A DNA stretch of 64,000 nt, taken from the NCBI RefSeq assembly GCF_009761815.1, contig NZ_RWIN01000045.1, positions 62,001-126,000 of the forward strand, written 5' to 3'. Below the pieces are notes generated by a model. That model did not search any database and was not told the origin of the DNA. It saw only the letters and a list, made by a program, of their open reading frames with translations. The DNA comes from Pseudomonas sp. PB120 (GTDB taxonomy: Bacteria; Pseudomonadota; Gammaproteobacteria; Pseudomonadales; Pseudomonadaceae). The position numbers and the translations under genes were made by a program. Position 1 is the first letter of the stretch. Each line of letters begins with the position of its first letter. Positions 1-9,326 of the stretch are shown here, one piece after another.

Positions 1-306
1 CTGATCGACGAAATTGCAGGCATGATGAATGCGCTGGTGGTGGGTTTCGCCACGGCGTGTGTGATATTCCAGGCTTTGGTGCTGGTTCAGGCCGACGGCC
101 TTGCCAGTCTATGGCGCGATATTCGTGGGCAACTGCTGTTGATGGCGCTGTATGCGTGTGCGATGTTCTTCGCGATGCGTATGTTTTGGCCGGATGCGGA
201 GCGTTGGCAGGTGTTCAGTTATCTTGTTCTGGGCTTTTCCGGGCTGGTGCTGGTGATGCAGCCGGTACCGGGGTGGAGCGGCAGGGTGCGCGAAGCACAC
301 CCTTGA
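1..306 (+). CDS. Partial conserved membrane protein (PA4754-like), 5' end outside window
   Basis: The reading frame is open at the left edge and ends at the TGA at 304-306, so only the last 101 residues are present. They contain at least two hydrophobic segments (the MNALVVGFATACVIFQALVLV stretch and LLLMALYACAMFFAM) and a third near the C-terminus, consistent with a small inner-membrane protein. In P. aeruginosa a conserved hypothetical membrane protein lies in this place beside yhbY, between greA and yhbY, which is the basis for the comparison. The gene converges on yhbY with only 9 bases between the stops. Function is unknown. A Met codon at 22 is probably internal rather than the start. 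Confidence 0.6.
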   Translation: MIDEIAGMMNALVVGFATACVIFQALVLVQADGLASLWRDIRGQLLLMALYACAMFFAMRMFWPDAERWQVFSYLVLGFSGLVLVMQPVPGWSGRVREAHP

Positions 307-315
307 CCCTTGCCA

Positions 316-624
316 TCACTTGAAGCGATGGACGTTCGACAGCTGCTTGTTGACGCTGAAGTTCTTGCGGTAAATCAGTGCCATCTTGCCGATGACCTGA
401 ACCAGGTCCGCTTTGCCGACCTTGCAGAGTTCTGCAATGGACGCCAGGCGTGATTCGCGATCGAGGATGTTGAGCTTGATTTTGATCAGCTCGTGATCCG
501 CCAAAGCACGTTCAAGTTCGGCTAACACACCTTCAGTCAAACCGTTGTCAGCCACAATCAAAACCGGTTTCAGATGGTGGCCAATGGATTTGTACTGTTT
601 CTTCTGCTCTTGAGTGAGCGGCAT
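316..624 (-). CDS. yhbY: YhbY-family RNA-binding protein (CRM domain)
   Basis: The 102-residue protein consists of one CRM domain, the small RNA-binding fold found in bacterial YhbY and plant organelle splicing factors. YhbY associates with pre-50S ribosomal particles. Visible family features are the N-terminal LTQEQKKQYKSIGHHLKP segment, the L-x-x-HELIKIK core around residues 41-49, and the GKMALIYRK motif near residue 78. Length is normal. It is transcribed divergently from rlmE, which methylates 23S rRNA, an arrangement kept across many gammaproteobacteria and consistent with a shared role in large-subunit assembly. The start at 624 is the only sensible Met. Confidence 0.93.
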   Translation of the reverse strand: MPLTQEQKKQYKSIGHHLKPVLIVADNGLTEGVLAELERALADHELIKIKLNILDRESRLASIAELCKVGKADLVQVIGKMALIYRKNFSVNKQLSNVHRFK

Positions 625-649
625 AATCTGACCCTTTCGTCTGGATTCT

Positions 650-670
650 GTAAAATGGCGGCCATTTTAC
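650..670. promoter_or_regulatory. Near-perfect palindrome between yhbY and rlmE
   Basis: A 21-base palindrome built from GTAAAATGGC and its complement GCCATTTTAC around one central base lies 25 bases upstream of yhbY and 55 bases upstream of rlmE. It sits where the divergent promoters should be. It could be an operator for a dimeric regulator or two overlapping promoter elements; no known regulator motif is recognised with confidence. Confidence 0.4.
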
Positions 671-725
671 CCGAGGGCTCGTGGATCCGCCCAACTAATC
701 ACGACCCTTATCAACGAGGTGCCCA

Positions 726-1355
726 ATGGCGCGTTCCAAGACAAGCCTTGGTTGGCTGAAAAGACATGTCAACGATCCCTATGTGAAGCAGGCGCAGAAG
801 GATGGTTATCGCTCGCGTGCGAGTTACAAGCTTCTGGAGGTCCAGGAGAAATACAAGCTGATCCGTCCGGGTATGAGCGTTGTCGACCTGGGCGCGGCGC
901 CCGGCGGCTGGTCGCAGGTCACCAGTCGGCTGATCGGTGGTCAGGGACGCCTGATCGCCTCGGACATCCTGGAAATGGACAGCATTCCGGACGTGACTTT
1001 CATCCAGGGTGACTTCACCGAGGACGCAGTGCTCGCTCAGATCCTTGAAGCCGTGGGTAATTCGCAGGTGGACCTTGTGATTTCCGATATGGCCCCCAAT
1101 ATGAGTGGTACGCCTGAAGTGGACATGCCGAAAGCCATGTTTCTATGTGAACTGGCGCTTGATCTGGCGGCTCGGATACTCAAGCCGGGTGGTAATTTCG
1201 TGATCAAGGTGTTTCAGGGTGAAGGGTTTGATGCTTACGTGAAGGACGCCCGTAAAAAATTCGACAAGGTCCAGATGATCAAGCCGGACTCTTCCCGTGG
1301 CAGTTCCCGTGAGCAATACATGCTGGCTTGGGGCTACCGCGGCGGTAATGAGTAA
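726..1355 (+). CDS. rlmE: 23S rRNA (uridine(2552)-2'-O)-methyltransferase RlmE (FtsJ/RrmJ)
   Basis: RlmE uses S-adenosylmethionine to methylate the 2'-hydroxyl of U2552 in the A-loop of 23S rRNA late in 50S assembly. The 209-residue protein has the Rossmann SAM-binding motif DLGAAPGGW at residues 54-62 and the catalytic K-D-K-E tetrad of the family at about K35, D121 (SDMAPNMSG), K161 and E196. Length is typical. It is divergent from yhbY and precedes ftsH, as in E. coli and other Pseudomonas. The ATG at 726 has a GAGG ribosome binding site a few bases upstream. Confidence 0.97.
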   Translation: MARSKTSLGWLKRHVNDPYVKQAQKDGYRSRASYKLLEVQEKYKLIRPGMSVVDLGAAPGGWSQVTSRLIGGQGRLIASDILEMDSIPDVTFIQGDFTEDAVLAQILEAVGNSQVDLVISDMAPNMSGTPEVDMPKAMFLCELALDLAARILKPGGNFVIKVFQGEGFDAYVKDARKKFDKVQMIKPDSSRGSSREQYMLAWGYRGGNE

Positions 1356-1548
1356 AACGAGGTTTTTTGGCGGGGCGATAGGTTTTTAGTATTTCGCCCC
1401 GTGAGCTTTAGCGAATATTGTGTAGAAAGTGTTTCACAAAGGGTTACAGACGGCGCCTGCCAGAGCCGTACGTAATGTAGTAAGTTAGGCCGGTGAATAT
1501 CATGCGAAGCGCGCGCCATTAGCGGAGCTTGCTTCAGAGGGTAGTTAA

Positions 1549-3468
1549 TTGAACGATATGGCAAAGAATCTGATCCTGTGGTTGATCATCGCGGCTGTCC
1601 TGGTGACAGTGATGAACAACTTCTCCAGTCCTAACGAGCCGCAGACCCTCAACTATTCCGACTTCATCCAGCAGGTCAAGGATGGCAAGGTCGAACGCGT
1701 AGCGGTTGACGGCTACGTGATTACCGGCAAACGCAACGATGGCGACAGCTTCAAGACCATTCGTCCGGCAATCCAGGACAACGGTCTGATCGGCGACCTC
1801 GTGGACAACCATGTAGTGGTCGAAGGCAAGCAGCCTGAGCAGCAAAGCATCTGGACTCAACTCCTGGTCGCAAGCTTTCCGATCCTGGTGATCATCGCCG
1901 TCTTCATGTTCTTCATGCGGCAGATGCAGGGCGGTGCGGGCGGCAAGGGCGGGCCGATGAGCTTCGGCAAGAGCAAGGCACGCCTGCTCTCCGAGGATCA
2001 GGTGAAAACTACGTTGGCTGACGTTGCCGGTTGCGACGAAGCCAAGGAAGAAGTGGGCGAGCTGGTTGAGTTCCTCCGCGATCCGGGCAAGTTCCAGCGT
2101 CTGGGCGGTCGCATTCCACGCGGCGTGCTGATGGTCGGACCTCCGGGTACCGGTAAAACCTTGCTGGCCAAGGCGATTGCTGGCGAAGCGAAAGTGCCGT
2201 TCTTCACCATTTCCGGTTCCGATTTCGTCGAAATGTTTGTCGGTGTCGGTGCCAGCCGTGTTCGCGATATGTTTGAACAGGCCAAGAAACACGCCCCCTG
2301 CATCATCTTCATCGATGAAATCGACGCCGTTGGTCGCCATCGTGGTGCCGGCATGGGCGGTGGTCACGATGAGCGCGAGCAGACTCTCAACCAGTTGCTG
2401 GTAGAGATGGACGGCTTCGAAATGAATGATGGCATCATCGTCATCGCTGCAACCAACCGTCCGGACGTACTGGACCCTGCGTTGCTGCGTCCAGGTCGTT
2501 TCGACCGTCAGGTCGTGGTCGGTCTGCCGGACATTCGTGGTCGCGAGCAGATTCTCAAGGTCCACATGCGCAAAGTGCCAATGGGTGACGACGTTGCCCC
2601 GGCGGTGATCGCTCGTGGTACCCCAGGCTTCTCCGGTGCCGATCTGGCCAACCTGGTAAACGAGGCGTCGTTGTTTGCCGCTCGTGCAGGCAAGCGCATC
2701 GTCGAGATGAAAGAGTTCGAATTGGCGAAAGACAAGATCATGATGGGCGCCGAGCGCAAATCCATGGTCATGTCCGAGAAAGAAAAGCAGAACACCGCTT
2801 ATCACGAAGCAGGCCACGCTATCGTTGGGCGCGTCGTGCCCGAGCATGATCCGGTCTACAAGGTGTCGATCATTCCGCGCGGTCGTGCGCTGGGTGTGAC
2901 CATGTTCCTGCCCGAAGAAGATCGCTACAGCCTGTCCAAGCGCGCGTTGATCAGTCAGATCTGCTCGCTGTACGGCGGCCGTATCGCTGAAGAAATGACC
3001 CTGGGCTTCGATGGTGTGACCACCGGTGCGTCCAACGACATCATGCGTGCCAGTCAGATTGCACGGAACATGGTGACCAAGTGGGGCTTGTCGGAGAAAC
3101 TCGGTCCGTTGATGTACGCCGAAGAAGAGGGTGAAGTGTTCCTCGGTCGCGGCGGCGGTGGTCAAAGTGCAAGCTTCTCGGGCGAGACCGCCAAGCTGAT
3201 CGACTCCGAAGTGCGCAGCATCATTGACCAGTGCTACGGCACGGCCAAACAGATCCTCACGGATAACCGTGACAAGCTCGACGCCATGGCTGATGCATTG
3301 ATGAAGTACGAAACGATCGATGCTGATCAGATCGACGACATCATGGCGGGGCGTGCGCCTCGTGAGCCGCGTGACTGGTCGGGCGGTACCGGCACTTCCG
3401 GAACACCTCCGGTCGTGCAGGATGAGCGTCCGGAAGCACCGATCGGCGGTCCAGCTGCTGACGTTTAA
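1549..3468 (+). CDS. ftsH: ATP-dependent zinc metalloprotease FtsH
   Basis: FtsH is the membrane-anchored AAA+ protease that degrades misfolded membrane proteins and regulators such as LpxC and sigma-32 in E. coli. The 639-residue product shows an N-terminal membrane segment (about residues 5-22), a periplasmic domain, a second membrane segment (about 102-123), Walker A GPPGTGKT at 197-204, the pore FVG near 230, Walker B IIFIDE at 252-257, the second region of homology, and the zinc motif HEAGH at 419-423 with D497 as likely third ligand. The C-terminus is a Gly/Pro-rich tail. The start chosen is TTG at 1549 because GAGG at 1537-1540 is well spaced for it; the ATG three codons on (1558) would be about 17 bases from that site. 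Confidence 0.97.
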   Translation: MNDMAKNLILWLIIAAVLVTVMNNFSSPNEPQTLNYSDFIQQVKDGKVERVAVDGYVITGKRNDGDSFKTIRPAIQDNGLIGDLVDNHVVVEGKQPEQQSIWTQLLVASFPILVIIAVFMFFMRQMQGGAGGKGGPMSFGKSKARLLSEDQVKTTLADVAGCDEAKEEVGELVEFLRDPGKFQRLGGRIPRGVLMVGPPGTGKTLLAKAIAGEAKVPFFTISGSDFVEMFVGVGASRVRDMFEQAKKHAPCIIFIDEIDAVGRHRGAGMGGGHDEREQTLNQLLVEMDGFEMNDGIIVIAATNRPDVLDPALLRPGRFDRQVVVGLPDIRGREQILKVHMRKVPMGDDVAPAVIARGTPGFSGADLANLVNEASLFAARAGKRIVEMKEFELAKDKIMMGAERKSMVMSEKEKQNTAYHEAGHAIVGRVVPEHDPVYKVSIIPRGRALGVTMFLPEEDRYSLSKRALISQICSLYGGRIAEEMTLGFDGVTTGASNDIMRASQIARNMVTKWGLSEKLGPLMYAEEEGEVFLGRGGGGQSASFSGETAKLIDSEVRSIIDQCYGTAKQILTDNRDKLDAMADALMKYETIDADQIDDIMAGRAPREPRDWSGGTGTSGTPPVVQDERPEAPIGGPAADV

Positions 3469-3476
3469 GGTTTGAA

Positions 3477-4328
3477 ATGACTTCTGTACTGTCCTCGACC
3501 CGGTTGCCTTGCGGCAACCGGGTTCTTGATTTGGCCCAGACGCATGTCATGGGTATTCTCAATGTCACTCCCGATTCTTTTTCCGATGGTGGCCAGTTCA
3601 GTCAGCTCGACGCGGCCTTGCGCCACGCTGAAGCTATGGTGGCGGCCGGCGCGACGCTTATCGATGTTGGTGGCGAGTCGACCCGACCTGGCGCCAGGGC
3701 GGTTTCGCCACTGGAGGAGCTGGAACGCGTAGCGCCCATCGTCGAGCGCATTCATCGTGAACTGGATGTGATCATCTCGGTTGATACATCTACCCCGGCA
3801 GTTATGCGCGAAACCGCGCGACTCGGGGCGGGGCTGATTAATGATGTTCGTGCGCTGCGGCGCGATGGCGCTCCGGATGCCGCTGCGGCTACCGGCCTGC
3901 CGGTCTGCCTGATGCATATGCTCGGTGAGCCGGGTGACATGCAGGACAATCCGCAGTACCGGAACGTTACCGAAGAGGTGGGCGAGTTTCTCGCCGAGCG
4001 CATGGCTCAATGCGCTTCTGTGGGGATTCCAGCTGAACGGATCATTCTTGATCCGGGCTTCGGCTTCGCCAAAACGTTGCAGCACAATCTAAGCTTGTTC
4101 AAGCACATGGAGGCGTTGCATGCCTTGGGGCGGCCCTTGTTGGTTGGGGTGTCGCGCAAGAGCATGATTGGCCAGGCGCTGAGTCGTCCGGTCGGAGAAC
4201 GGCTCTATGGCGGTCTTGCGCTCGCAGCGCTGGCATCGTCCAAGGGGGCGCGTATATTGCGCGTCCATGATGTTGCCGAAACAGTTGATGTAGTGCGGAT
4301 GATTGCCGCAGTGGAATCAGCCGAATAA
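3477..4328 (+). CDS. folP: Dihydropteroate synthase
   Basis: FolP condenses 6-hydroxymethyl-dihydropterin pyrophosphate with p-aminobenzoate to give dihydropteroate in folate synthesis and is the sulfonamide target. The 283-residue TIM barrel shows the pterin-binding signature [13 protein letters not shown] at 27-39, the pABA/sulfonamide loop GGESTRPGA at 65-73, DPGFGFAKT, the SRKSMIG lysine loop, and the C-terminal R-x-H-D-V motif. It starts 8 bases after ftsH stops and ends 16 bases before glmM, so it lies within one transcription unit. Confidence 0.96.
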   Translation: MTSVLSSTRLPCGNRVLDLAQTHVMGILNVTPDSFSDGGQFSQLDAALRHAEAMVAAGATLIDVGGESTRPGARAVSPLEELERVAPIVERIHRELDVIISVDTSTPAVMRETARLGAGLINDVRALRRDGAPDAAAATGLPVCLMHMLGEPGDMQDNPQYRNVTEEVGEFLAERMAQCASVGIPAERIILDPGFGFAKTLQHNLSLFKHMEALHALGRPLLVGVSRKSMIGQALSRPVGERLYGGLALAALASSKGARILRVHDVAETVDVVRMIAAVESAE

Positions 4329-4344
4329 GAATGATGGAGCACTT

Positions 4345-5682
4345 ATGACTAGGAAATACTTTGGTACTGACGGCATTCGTGGTCGGGTTGGCGAATACCC
4401 GATTACTCCTGACTTCATGCTCAAGCTCGGTTGGGCAGCAGGCATGGCGTTCCGCAAAATGGGCGCCTGCAAGGTGCTCGTTGGCAAGGACACGCGGATT
4501 TCCGGTTACATGTTCGAATCGGCGCTTGAGGCCGGACTGACGTCGGCGGGCGCTGACGTGATGCTCCTGGGTCCAATGCCGACGCCGGCCATCGCCTATC
4601 TTACGCGTACATTCCATGCCGAAGCCGGCATCGTGATCAGTGCTTCGCACAATCCGCATGACGACAATGGCATCAAGTTTTTCTCCGGGAAGGGCACCAA
4701 GCTTCCTGATGAAATCGAGTTGATGATCGAAGAATTGCTCGACACGCCAATGACCGTGGTTGAGTCGAGCAAGATCGGCAAGGTTTCGCGAATCAACGAC
4801 GCGTCGGGTCGCTACATAGAATTTTGCAAGAGCAGCGTGCCGACAGGCACCAGCTTTGCCGGTTTGAAAATCGTGATCGATTGCGCCCATGGCGCAGTCT
4901 ACAAGGTCGCCCCAAGCGTTTTTCGCGAGCTGGGCGCTGATGTTGTCGTGCTGTCCGCGGCGCCGAATGGCCTGAACATCAACGAAAATTGCGGCTCGAC
5001 CCATATGGGTCAGTTGCAGGCTGCCGTGTTGGCTGAGCATGCCGACCTGGGTATCGCTTTCGATGGTGATGGCGACCGGGTGCTGATGGTCGATCACACC
5101 GGCGCTGTCGTCGATGGTGACGAGCTGTTGTTCATCATTGCTCGCGATCTGCACGAGCGTGGCAAATTGCAGGGCGGCGTGGTGGGCACGCTCATGAGTA
5201 ACCTGGGGCTTGAGTTGGCCCTGGCGGATCTGTCGATTCCATTTGTGCGCGCCAATGTCGGCGACCGTTATGTGATCGCGGAGCTGCTGGAGCGTAACTG
5301 GGTGGTCGGTGGCGAAAACTCGGGGCACATCGTCTGCTTCCATTACACCACGACTGGCGATGCGATCATTGCGGCACTGCAAGTGCTGATGGCGCTGAAG
5401 ACTCGTTCTCAAGGTATGGCGCAGGCGCGTCAAGCGTTGCGCAAGTGCCCTCAGGTATTGATCAATGTGCGCTTTGCCGGTGGTGCGAGCCCGCTCGATC
5501 ACCCGTCCGTCAAAGAGGCCAGTGAGCGTGTGACCAAGGCTATGGCCGGTCGCGGTCGCGTGTTGCTGCGCAAGTCCGGGACCGAGCCTTTGGTGCGCGT
5601 CATGGTCGAAGGCGAGGACGAAACACAGGTTCGTGGTTACGCCGAAGAGCTGGCAAAACTCGTTGCTGAAGTTTCTGTCTGA
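4345..5682 (+). CDS. glmM: Phosphoglucosamine mutase
   Basis: GlmM converts glucosamine-6-phosphate to glucosamine-1-phosphate for UDP-GlcNAc, the precursor of peptidoglycan and lipopolysaccharide. The 445-residue protein has the N-terminal [10 protein letters not shown] motif, the active-site phosphoserine loop SASHNP with S101, the metal loop DGDGDR near residue 241, the sugar-binding GGENSGH loop and the C-terminal phosphate loop [12 protein letters not shown]. The ATG at 4345 follows a TGGAG site six bases upstream; an upstream in-frame Met at 4303 lies inside folP and would add residues foreign to the family. The order ftsH-folP-glmM is conserved in gammaproteobacteria. Confidence 0.97.
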   Translation: MTRKYFGTDGIRGRVGEYPITPDFMLKLGWAAGMAFRKMGACKVLVGKDTRISGYMFESALEAGLTSAGADVMLLGPMPTPAIAYLTRTFHAEAGIVISASHNPHDDNGIKFFSGKGTKLPDEIELMIEELLDTPMTVVESSKIGKVSRINDASGRYIEFCKSSVPTGTSFAGLKIVIDCAHGAVYKVAPSVFRELGADVVVLSAAPNGLNINENCGSTHMGQLQAAVLAEHADLGIAFDGDGDRVLMVDHTGAVVDGDELLFIIARDLHERGKLQGGVVGTLMSNLGLELALADLSIPFVRANVGDRYVIAELLERNWVVGGENSGHIVCFHYTTTGDAIIAALQVLMALKTRSQGMAQARQALRKCPQVLINVRFAGGASPLDHPSVKEASERVTKAMAGRGRVLLRKSGTEPLVRVMVEGEDETQVRGYAEELAKLVAEVSV

Positions 5683-5748
5683 ATTCGGCTTGCCAGCCAT
5701 GATTGTGTTGGGTAACATCTGCGCCCACTTTGACCGACGAGGTACAGC

Positions 5749-6504
5749 ATGCGTCGCCCTATGGTAGCTGGTAACTGGAAGATGCACGGTACCCGCGCCA
5801 GCGTCGCTGAGCTGATCAACGGCCTTAGTCATTTGGCCTTGCCGAGCGGTGTTGATGTAGCGGTATTCCCGCCTAGCCTGCATATCAATCAAGTGATTGA
5901 TGGCTTGAAAGGAAAGTCGATTCAGGTCGGCGCGCAGAACTCTGCGGTGGAAGCCATGCAAGGTGCATTGACTGGTGAAGTTGCGCCGAGTCAGTTGGTG
6001 GATGCAGGTTGTTCCCTGGTGCTTGTTGGGCACTCCGAACGCCGCCAGATTATCGGCGAGCAGGACGAAGTGCTGATTCGCAAGTTCGCAGCGGCACAGG
6101 CATGCGGCTTGATTCCGGTGTTGTGCATAGGGGAAACCCTTGAGCAGCGCGAAGCCGGTAAAACTCTTGAGGTTGTCTCGCGTCAGCTGGGCAGTATCAT
6201 AGAGAAGCTGGGTGTTGATGTATTTGCAAAGGCAGTAATCGCTTACGAGCCGGTCTGGGCTATTGGCACCGGGCTGACTGCTTCACCGCAACAAGCGCAG
6301 GATGTGCATGCAGCCATCCGCGGTCAGTTGGCGGAAAAGAATTCTGAGGTCGCACAAGGTGTGCGGCTTCTATACGGCGGCAGCGTGAAGGCGGCCAATG
6401 CGGTCGAACTGTTCGGCATGCCGGATATCGATGGGGGGCTCATTGGTGGAGCTTCCCTGAATGCAGATGAGTTCGGTGCGATTTGTCGCGCCGCGGGAAA
6501 CTGA
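5749..6504 (+). CDS. tpiA: Triosephosphate isomerase
   Basis: TpiA interconverts dihydroxyacetone phosphate and glyceraldehyde-3-phosphate. The 251-residue TIM barrel contains the full active site: N9 and K11 in AGNWKMHG, H95 in GHSERR, and E167 in [11 protein letters not shown], followed by the phosphate-gripping loop and YGGSVKAAN. Length is standard. It follows glmM by 66 bases; TAACAT at about 5711 is a possible -10 element for an internal promoter, not certain. Confidence 0.97.
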   Translation: MRRPMVAGNWKMHGTRASVAELINGLSHLALPSGVDVAVFPPSLHINQVIDGLKGKSIQVGAQNSAVEAMQGALTGEVAPSQLVDAGCSLVLVGHSERRQIIGEQDEVLIRKFAAAQACGLIPVLCIGETLEQREAGKTLEVVSRQLGSIIEKLGVDVFAKAVIAYEPVWAIGTGLTASPQQAQDVHAAIRGQLAEKNSEVAQGVRLLYGGSVKAANAVELFGMPDIDGGLIGGASLNADEFGAICRAAGN

Positions 6505-6508
6505 AAAA

Positions 6509-6892
6509 ATGCTGGAAACAGTCGTAGTCGTTTTTCATCTGCTGGGCGCATTGGGCGTAGTTGCTCTGGTATTGCTGCAGCAGGGTAAAGGTGCGGATGC
6601 TGGCGCGTCTTTCGGAGCAGGTGCTTCAAATACTGTGTTCGGAAGCCAAGGTTCCTCTACCTTTCTTAGTAAGTTTACTGCTATACTTGCCGCCGGTTTC
6701 TTCATAACCAGCTTAGGGTTAGGTTACTTTGCTAAAGAGAAGGCTCACCAGCTGACTCAAGTAGGTTTGCCAAACCCGGCAGTGTTGGAAGTTCCAAAGC
6801 AACAACCGGCTTCTGATGATGTACCGGTGCTTCAAGAGCAAAAGTCGGCTACTCCAGCGACTGACGTACCTCCAGCTCAAGAGCAAAAGTAA
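6509..6892 (+). CDS. secG: Preprotein translocase subunit SecG
   Basis: SecG is the small auxiliary subunit of the SecYEG protein-conducting channel. The 127-residue product has two membrane segments (about 1-20 and 52-72) linked by the conserved Gly-rich loop [22 protein letters not shown]. The Pseudomonas-type hydrophilic C-terminal extension holds an imperfect repeat ([15 protein letters not shown] then [10 protein letters not shown]). It starts four bases after the tpiA stop, so the two are translated from one mRNA. An upstream in-frame Met at 6461 lies in tpiA and is not used here because the family starts at MLETVV. Confidence 0.94.
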   Translation: MLETVVVVFHLLGALGVVALVLLQQGKGADAGASFGAGASNTVFGSQGSSTFLSKFTAILAAGFFITSLGLGYFAKEKAHQLTQVGLPNPAVLEVPKQQPASDDVPVLQEQKSATPATDVPPAQEQK

Positions 6893-6914
6893 GAAGGGTT
6901 TCAAACGTAGTATT

Positions 6915-7000
6915 GCCGAGGTGGTGGAATTGGTAGACACGCAACCTTGAGGTGGTTGTGCCCATAGGGTGTAGGGGTTCGAGTCCCCTTCTCGGTACCA
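6915..7000 (+). tRNA. tRNA-Leu (anticodon GAG)
   Basis: The 86-base sequence folds as a class II tRNA. Acceptor 6915-6921 pairs with 6990-6996, the CCA end is encoded at 6998-7000, the anticodon stem is CAACC/GGTTG with loop TTGAGGT giving GAG, and a long variable arm and the GGTTCGAGTCC T-arm are present. It reads CUC and CUU. It lies 22 bases after secG, so it is probably co-transcribed with secG, as in P. aeruginosa. Confidence 0.96.
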
Positions 7001-7011
7001 ATTATCAGGAG

Positions 7012-7034
7012 AGCCCGCTGTTGCGGGCTTTCTT
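7012..7034 (+). terminator. Intrinsic terminator after tRNA-Leu
   Basis: AGCCCGC and GCGGGCT form a 7-bp stem with a TGTT loop, followed by TTCTT. It ends the secG-tRNA-Leu transcript just before the tRNA-fMet promoter. Confidence 0.75.
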
Positions 7035-7051
7035 GTAGGTGGAAGGTTACA

Positions 7052-7080
7052 TTGACCCTGTCAGGGATCGGTCGTATACT
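7052..7080 (+). promoter_or_regulatory. Sigma-70 promoter of the initiator tRNA
   Basis: TTGACC at 7052-7057 and TATACT at 7075-7080 are separated by exactly 17 bases. The expected start of transcription is about ten bases before the tRNA. A strong promoter here matches E. coli metY, which also heads a rimP-nusA-infB operon. Confidence 0.8.
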
Positions 7081-7096
7081 TCCGCCCCAGCTTTGT

Positions 7097-7173
<77 letters not shown>

Positions 7174-7181
7174 GTTTAAGG

Positions 7182-7204
7182 AGCCCCTTTTAAGGGGCTT
7201 TTTG
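7182..7204 (+). terminator. Intrinsic terminator after tRNA-fMet
   Basis: AGCCCC (7182-7187) pairs with GGGGCT (7194-7199) around TTTTAA and is followed by a T-run. It would terminate most tRNA transcripts before rimP. Confidence 0.8.
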
Positions 7205-7220
7205 TTAGCTGGACACTTTC

Positions 7221-7276
7221 AACGCCGCTATTCAACGGCGTTTCAAGGATGGGCGTTTCGCCCATTTTTTTATTTT
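7221..7276 (+). promoter_or_regulatory. rimP leader: hairpin plus intrinsic terminator (attenuator)
   Basis: Two further hairpins precede rimP. The first pairs AACGCCG (7221-7227) with CGGCGTT (7236-7242). The second pairs ATGGGCG (7249-7255) with CGCCCAT (7259-7265) and is followed by seven T then ATTTT, a textbook terminator ending about 36 bases before the rimP start. With no promoter obvious after it, rimP-nusA-infB expression must come from read-through or regulated antitermination, as suggested for E. coli where NusA limits its own operon. I recall that a rimP-leader RNA family has been predicted; membership was not tested. Confidence 0.65.
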
Positions 7277-7311
7277 GCACAGCATGCACATACATGCACG
7301 AGGGGGTTCAG

Positions 7312-7770
7312 GTGTCGAGCAAGCTAGAAGAGTTGCAGGCCTTGCTGGCCCCGGTGGTCGTGGCCCTAGGCTATGAATGCTGGGGTATTGAGTTTTCGGC
7401 TCAAGGTCGCCACTCAATGTTGCGCGTTTATATTGATAAAGAAGGCGGAGTGCTGGTGGACGATTGTGCCATCGTCAGCCGTCAGATCAGCGGTGTTCTG
7501 GATGTTGAAGATCCAATCTCCGTTGAATACACCCTTGAAGTTTCCTCGCCTGGCATGGAACGCCCGCTGTTCACTATTGAGCAGTTTGCAAAATTTGCCG
7601 GTGAACAAGTGAAGATCAAGCTGCGCTCGCCTTTTGAAGGACGACGCAACTTTCAGGGCCTTCTGCGCGGTGTAGAAGAGCAGGACGTCGTGGTGCAGGT
7701 TGAAGACCACGAGTTCCTGTTGCCGATCGATATGATCGACAAGGCCAACATTATTCCCAGTTTTGACTGA
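7312..7770 (+). CDS. rimP: Ribosome maturation factor RimP
   Basis: RimP is needed for 30S subunit maturation and binds free 30S particles. The 152-residue protein has the N-terminal alpha/beta domain with [10 protein letters not shown] and the SPGMERPLF junction near residue 83, then the C-terminal SH3-like domain ending [15 protein letters not shown]. The GTG at 7312 is chosen because AGGGGG at 7301-7306 is ideally spaced and because orthologues begin M-S-S-K-L-E; an upstream Met in frame at 7249 falls in the terminator hairpin. Confidence 0.95.
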   Translation: MSSKLEELQALLAPVVVALGYECWGIEFSAQGRHSMLRVYIDKEGGVLVDDCAIVSRQISGVLDVEDPISVEYTLEVSSPGMERPLFTIEQFAKFAGEQVKIKLRSPFEGRRNFQGLLRGVEEQDVVVQVEDHEFLLPIDMIDKANIIPSFD

Positions 7771-7817
7771 GACGCGGATCCCGCGGATCCAATGGCTTGC
7801 GAAAGGCGAGGCGTACG

Positions 7818-9299
7818 ATGAGCAAAGAAGTACTGCTGGTTGTTGAGTCGGTATCCAATGAAAAGGGCGTACCGGCAAACGTGATTTTTGAAGCGCTGGA
7901 GCTGGCTCTGGCCACTGCTACCAAAAAACGTTTCGAGGACGAAGTCGATCTGCGTGTGGAAATCAATCGCCACACCGGTGCTTACGAGACATTCCGTCGC
8001 TGGACGGTCGTCGAAGAAGCAGATCTGGACGATCCGGCCATCGAAACCTGGCCAAGCAAGGTTGCCGAAACGCATCCTGGTGCCCAGGTTGGCGATGTAG
8101 TCGAAGAAAAAATCGAATCCATCGAGTTCGGCCGCATCGCTGCACAGACTGCCAAGCAAGTCATCGTGCAGAAAGTTCGCGAAGCCGAGCGCGCTCAAGT
8201 CGTTGATGCCTACCGCGAGCGCCTGGGGGAAATCATCTCCGGCACCGTGAAAAAAGTGACTCGCGACAACGTGATCGTAGACCTGGGCAACAACGCTGAA
8301 GCGTTGCTGGCTCGGGAAGACATCATTTCTCGCGAAACCTTCCGGGTTGGCGTGCGTCTGCGTGCGCTGCTCAAGGAAATCCGCACCGAGAACCGCGGCC
8401 CGCAGCTGATCCTGTCGCGTACCGCGCCGGAAATGCTGATCGAGTTGTTCCGCATCGAAGTGCCGGAAATCGCTGAAGGCCTGATCGAAGTCATGGCTGC
8501 GTCCCGCGACCCGGGTTCGCGCGCCAAGATCGCCGTTCGTTCCAAAGACAAACGCATTGATCCGCAAGGCGCTTGCATCGGTATGCGCGGTTCGCGCGTC
8601 CAGGCAGTGTCGGGCGAGTTGGGCGGTGAGCGTGTGGACATCGTCCTGTGGGACGACAACCCGGCTCAGTTCGTGATCAATGCAATGTCGCCGGCTGAAG
8701 TGGCGGCAATTATCGTTGACGAAGATGCCCATGCAATGGACATCGCCGTTGGCGCAGACAATCTGGCTCAGGCCATCGGTCGCGGTGGTCAGAACGTACG
8801 TCTGGCTAGCCAGTTGACTGGCTGGACCCTGAACGTGATGACCGAATCGGACATCCAGGCTAAGCAGCAAGCAGAAACCGGCGACATCCTGCGCAACTTC
8901 ATCGACGAGCTGGAAGTCGACGAAGACCTGGCACAGGTGCTGGTAGATGAAGGCTTTACCAGCCTGGAAGAGATTGCCTACGTACCGTTGGAAGAAATGC
9001 TCAACATCGACGGCTTTGACGAAGAAACCGTCAACGAGCTTCGTGCTCGTGCCAAGGATCGTTTGTTGACCAAAGCCATCGCTACTGAGGAAAAGCTGGC
9101 AGACGCCCATCCGGCCGAAGACCTGCTCTCGCTTGAGGGTATGGACAAGGATTTGGCGATGGAACTGGCGGTGCGCGGCGTAATTACCCGCGAAGACCTG
9201 GCCGAGCAGTCTATTGACGACCTGCTCGACATCGACGGCATTGACGATGATCGTGCCGGCAAGTTGATCATGGCCGCCCGAGCCCACTGGTTCGAGTAA
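7818..9299 (+). CDS. nusA: Transcription termination/antitermination factor NusA
   Basis: NusA binds RNA polymerase and controls pausing, termination and antitermination. The 493-residue protein shows the N-terminal polymerase-binding domain, an S1 domain (about 135-200), two KH domains including IGMRGSRVQ and the [13 protein letters not shown] motif, and two acidic helix-hairpin-helix repeats at the C-terminus (about 365-415 and 440-490), the long gammaproteobacterial form. The ATG at 7818 follows a GAGG site; an upstream TTG at 7797 would add seven residues. It is 47 bases downstream of rimP and 27 bases upstream of infB. Confidence 0.97.
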   Translation: MSKEVLLVVESVSNEKGVPANVIFEALELALATATKKRFEDEVDLRVEINRHTGAYETFRRWTVVEEADLDDPAIETWPSKVAETHPGAQVGDVVEEKIESIEFGRIAAQTAKQVIVQKVREAERAQVVDAYRERLGEIISGTVKKVTRDNVIVDLGNNAEALLAREDIISRETFRVGVRLRALLKEIRTENRGPQLILSRTAPEMLIELFRIEVPEIAEGLIEVMAASRDPGSRAKIAVRSKDKRIDPQGACIGMRGSRVQAVSGELGGERVDIVLWDDNPAQFVINAMSPAEVAAIIVDEDAHAMDIAVGADNLAQAIGRGGQNVRLASQLTGWTLNVMTESDIQAKQQAETGDILRNFIDELEVDEDLAQVLVDEGFTSLEEIAYVPLEEMLNIDGFDEETVNELRARAKDRLLTKAIATEEKLADAHPAEDLLSLEGMDKDLAMELAVRGVITREDLAEQSIDDLLDIDGIDDDRAGKLIMAARAHWFE

Positions 9300-9326
9300 T
9301 TAGGCGCGGCCTGAGGAGAGAAGTGC

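Noticed and set aside
1534..3165. Long minus-strand open frame of 543 codons opposite ftsH
   Set aside because: It is a shadow caused by GC-rich codon bias; the His/Asp/Gln-rich translation has no fold features and ftsH on the plus strand is certain.
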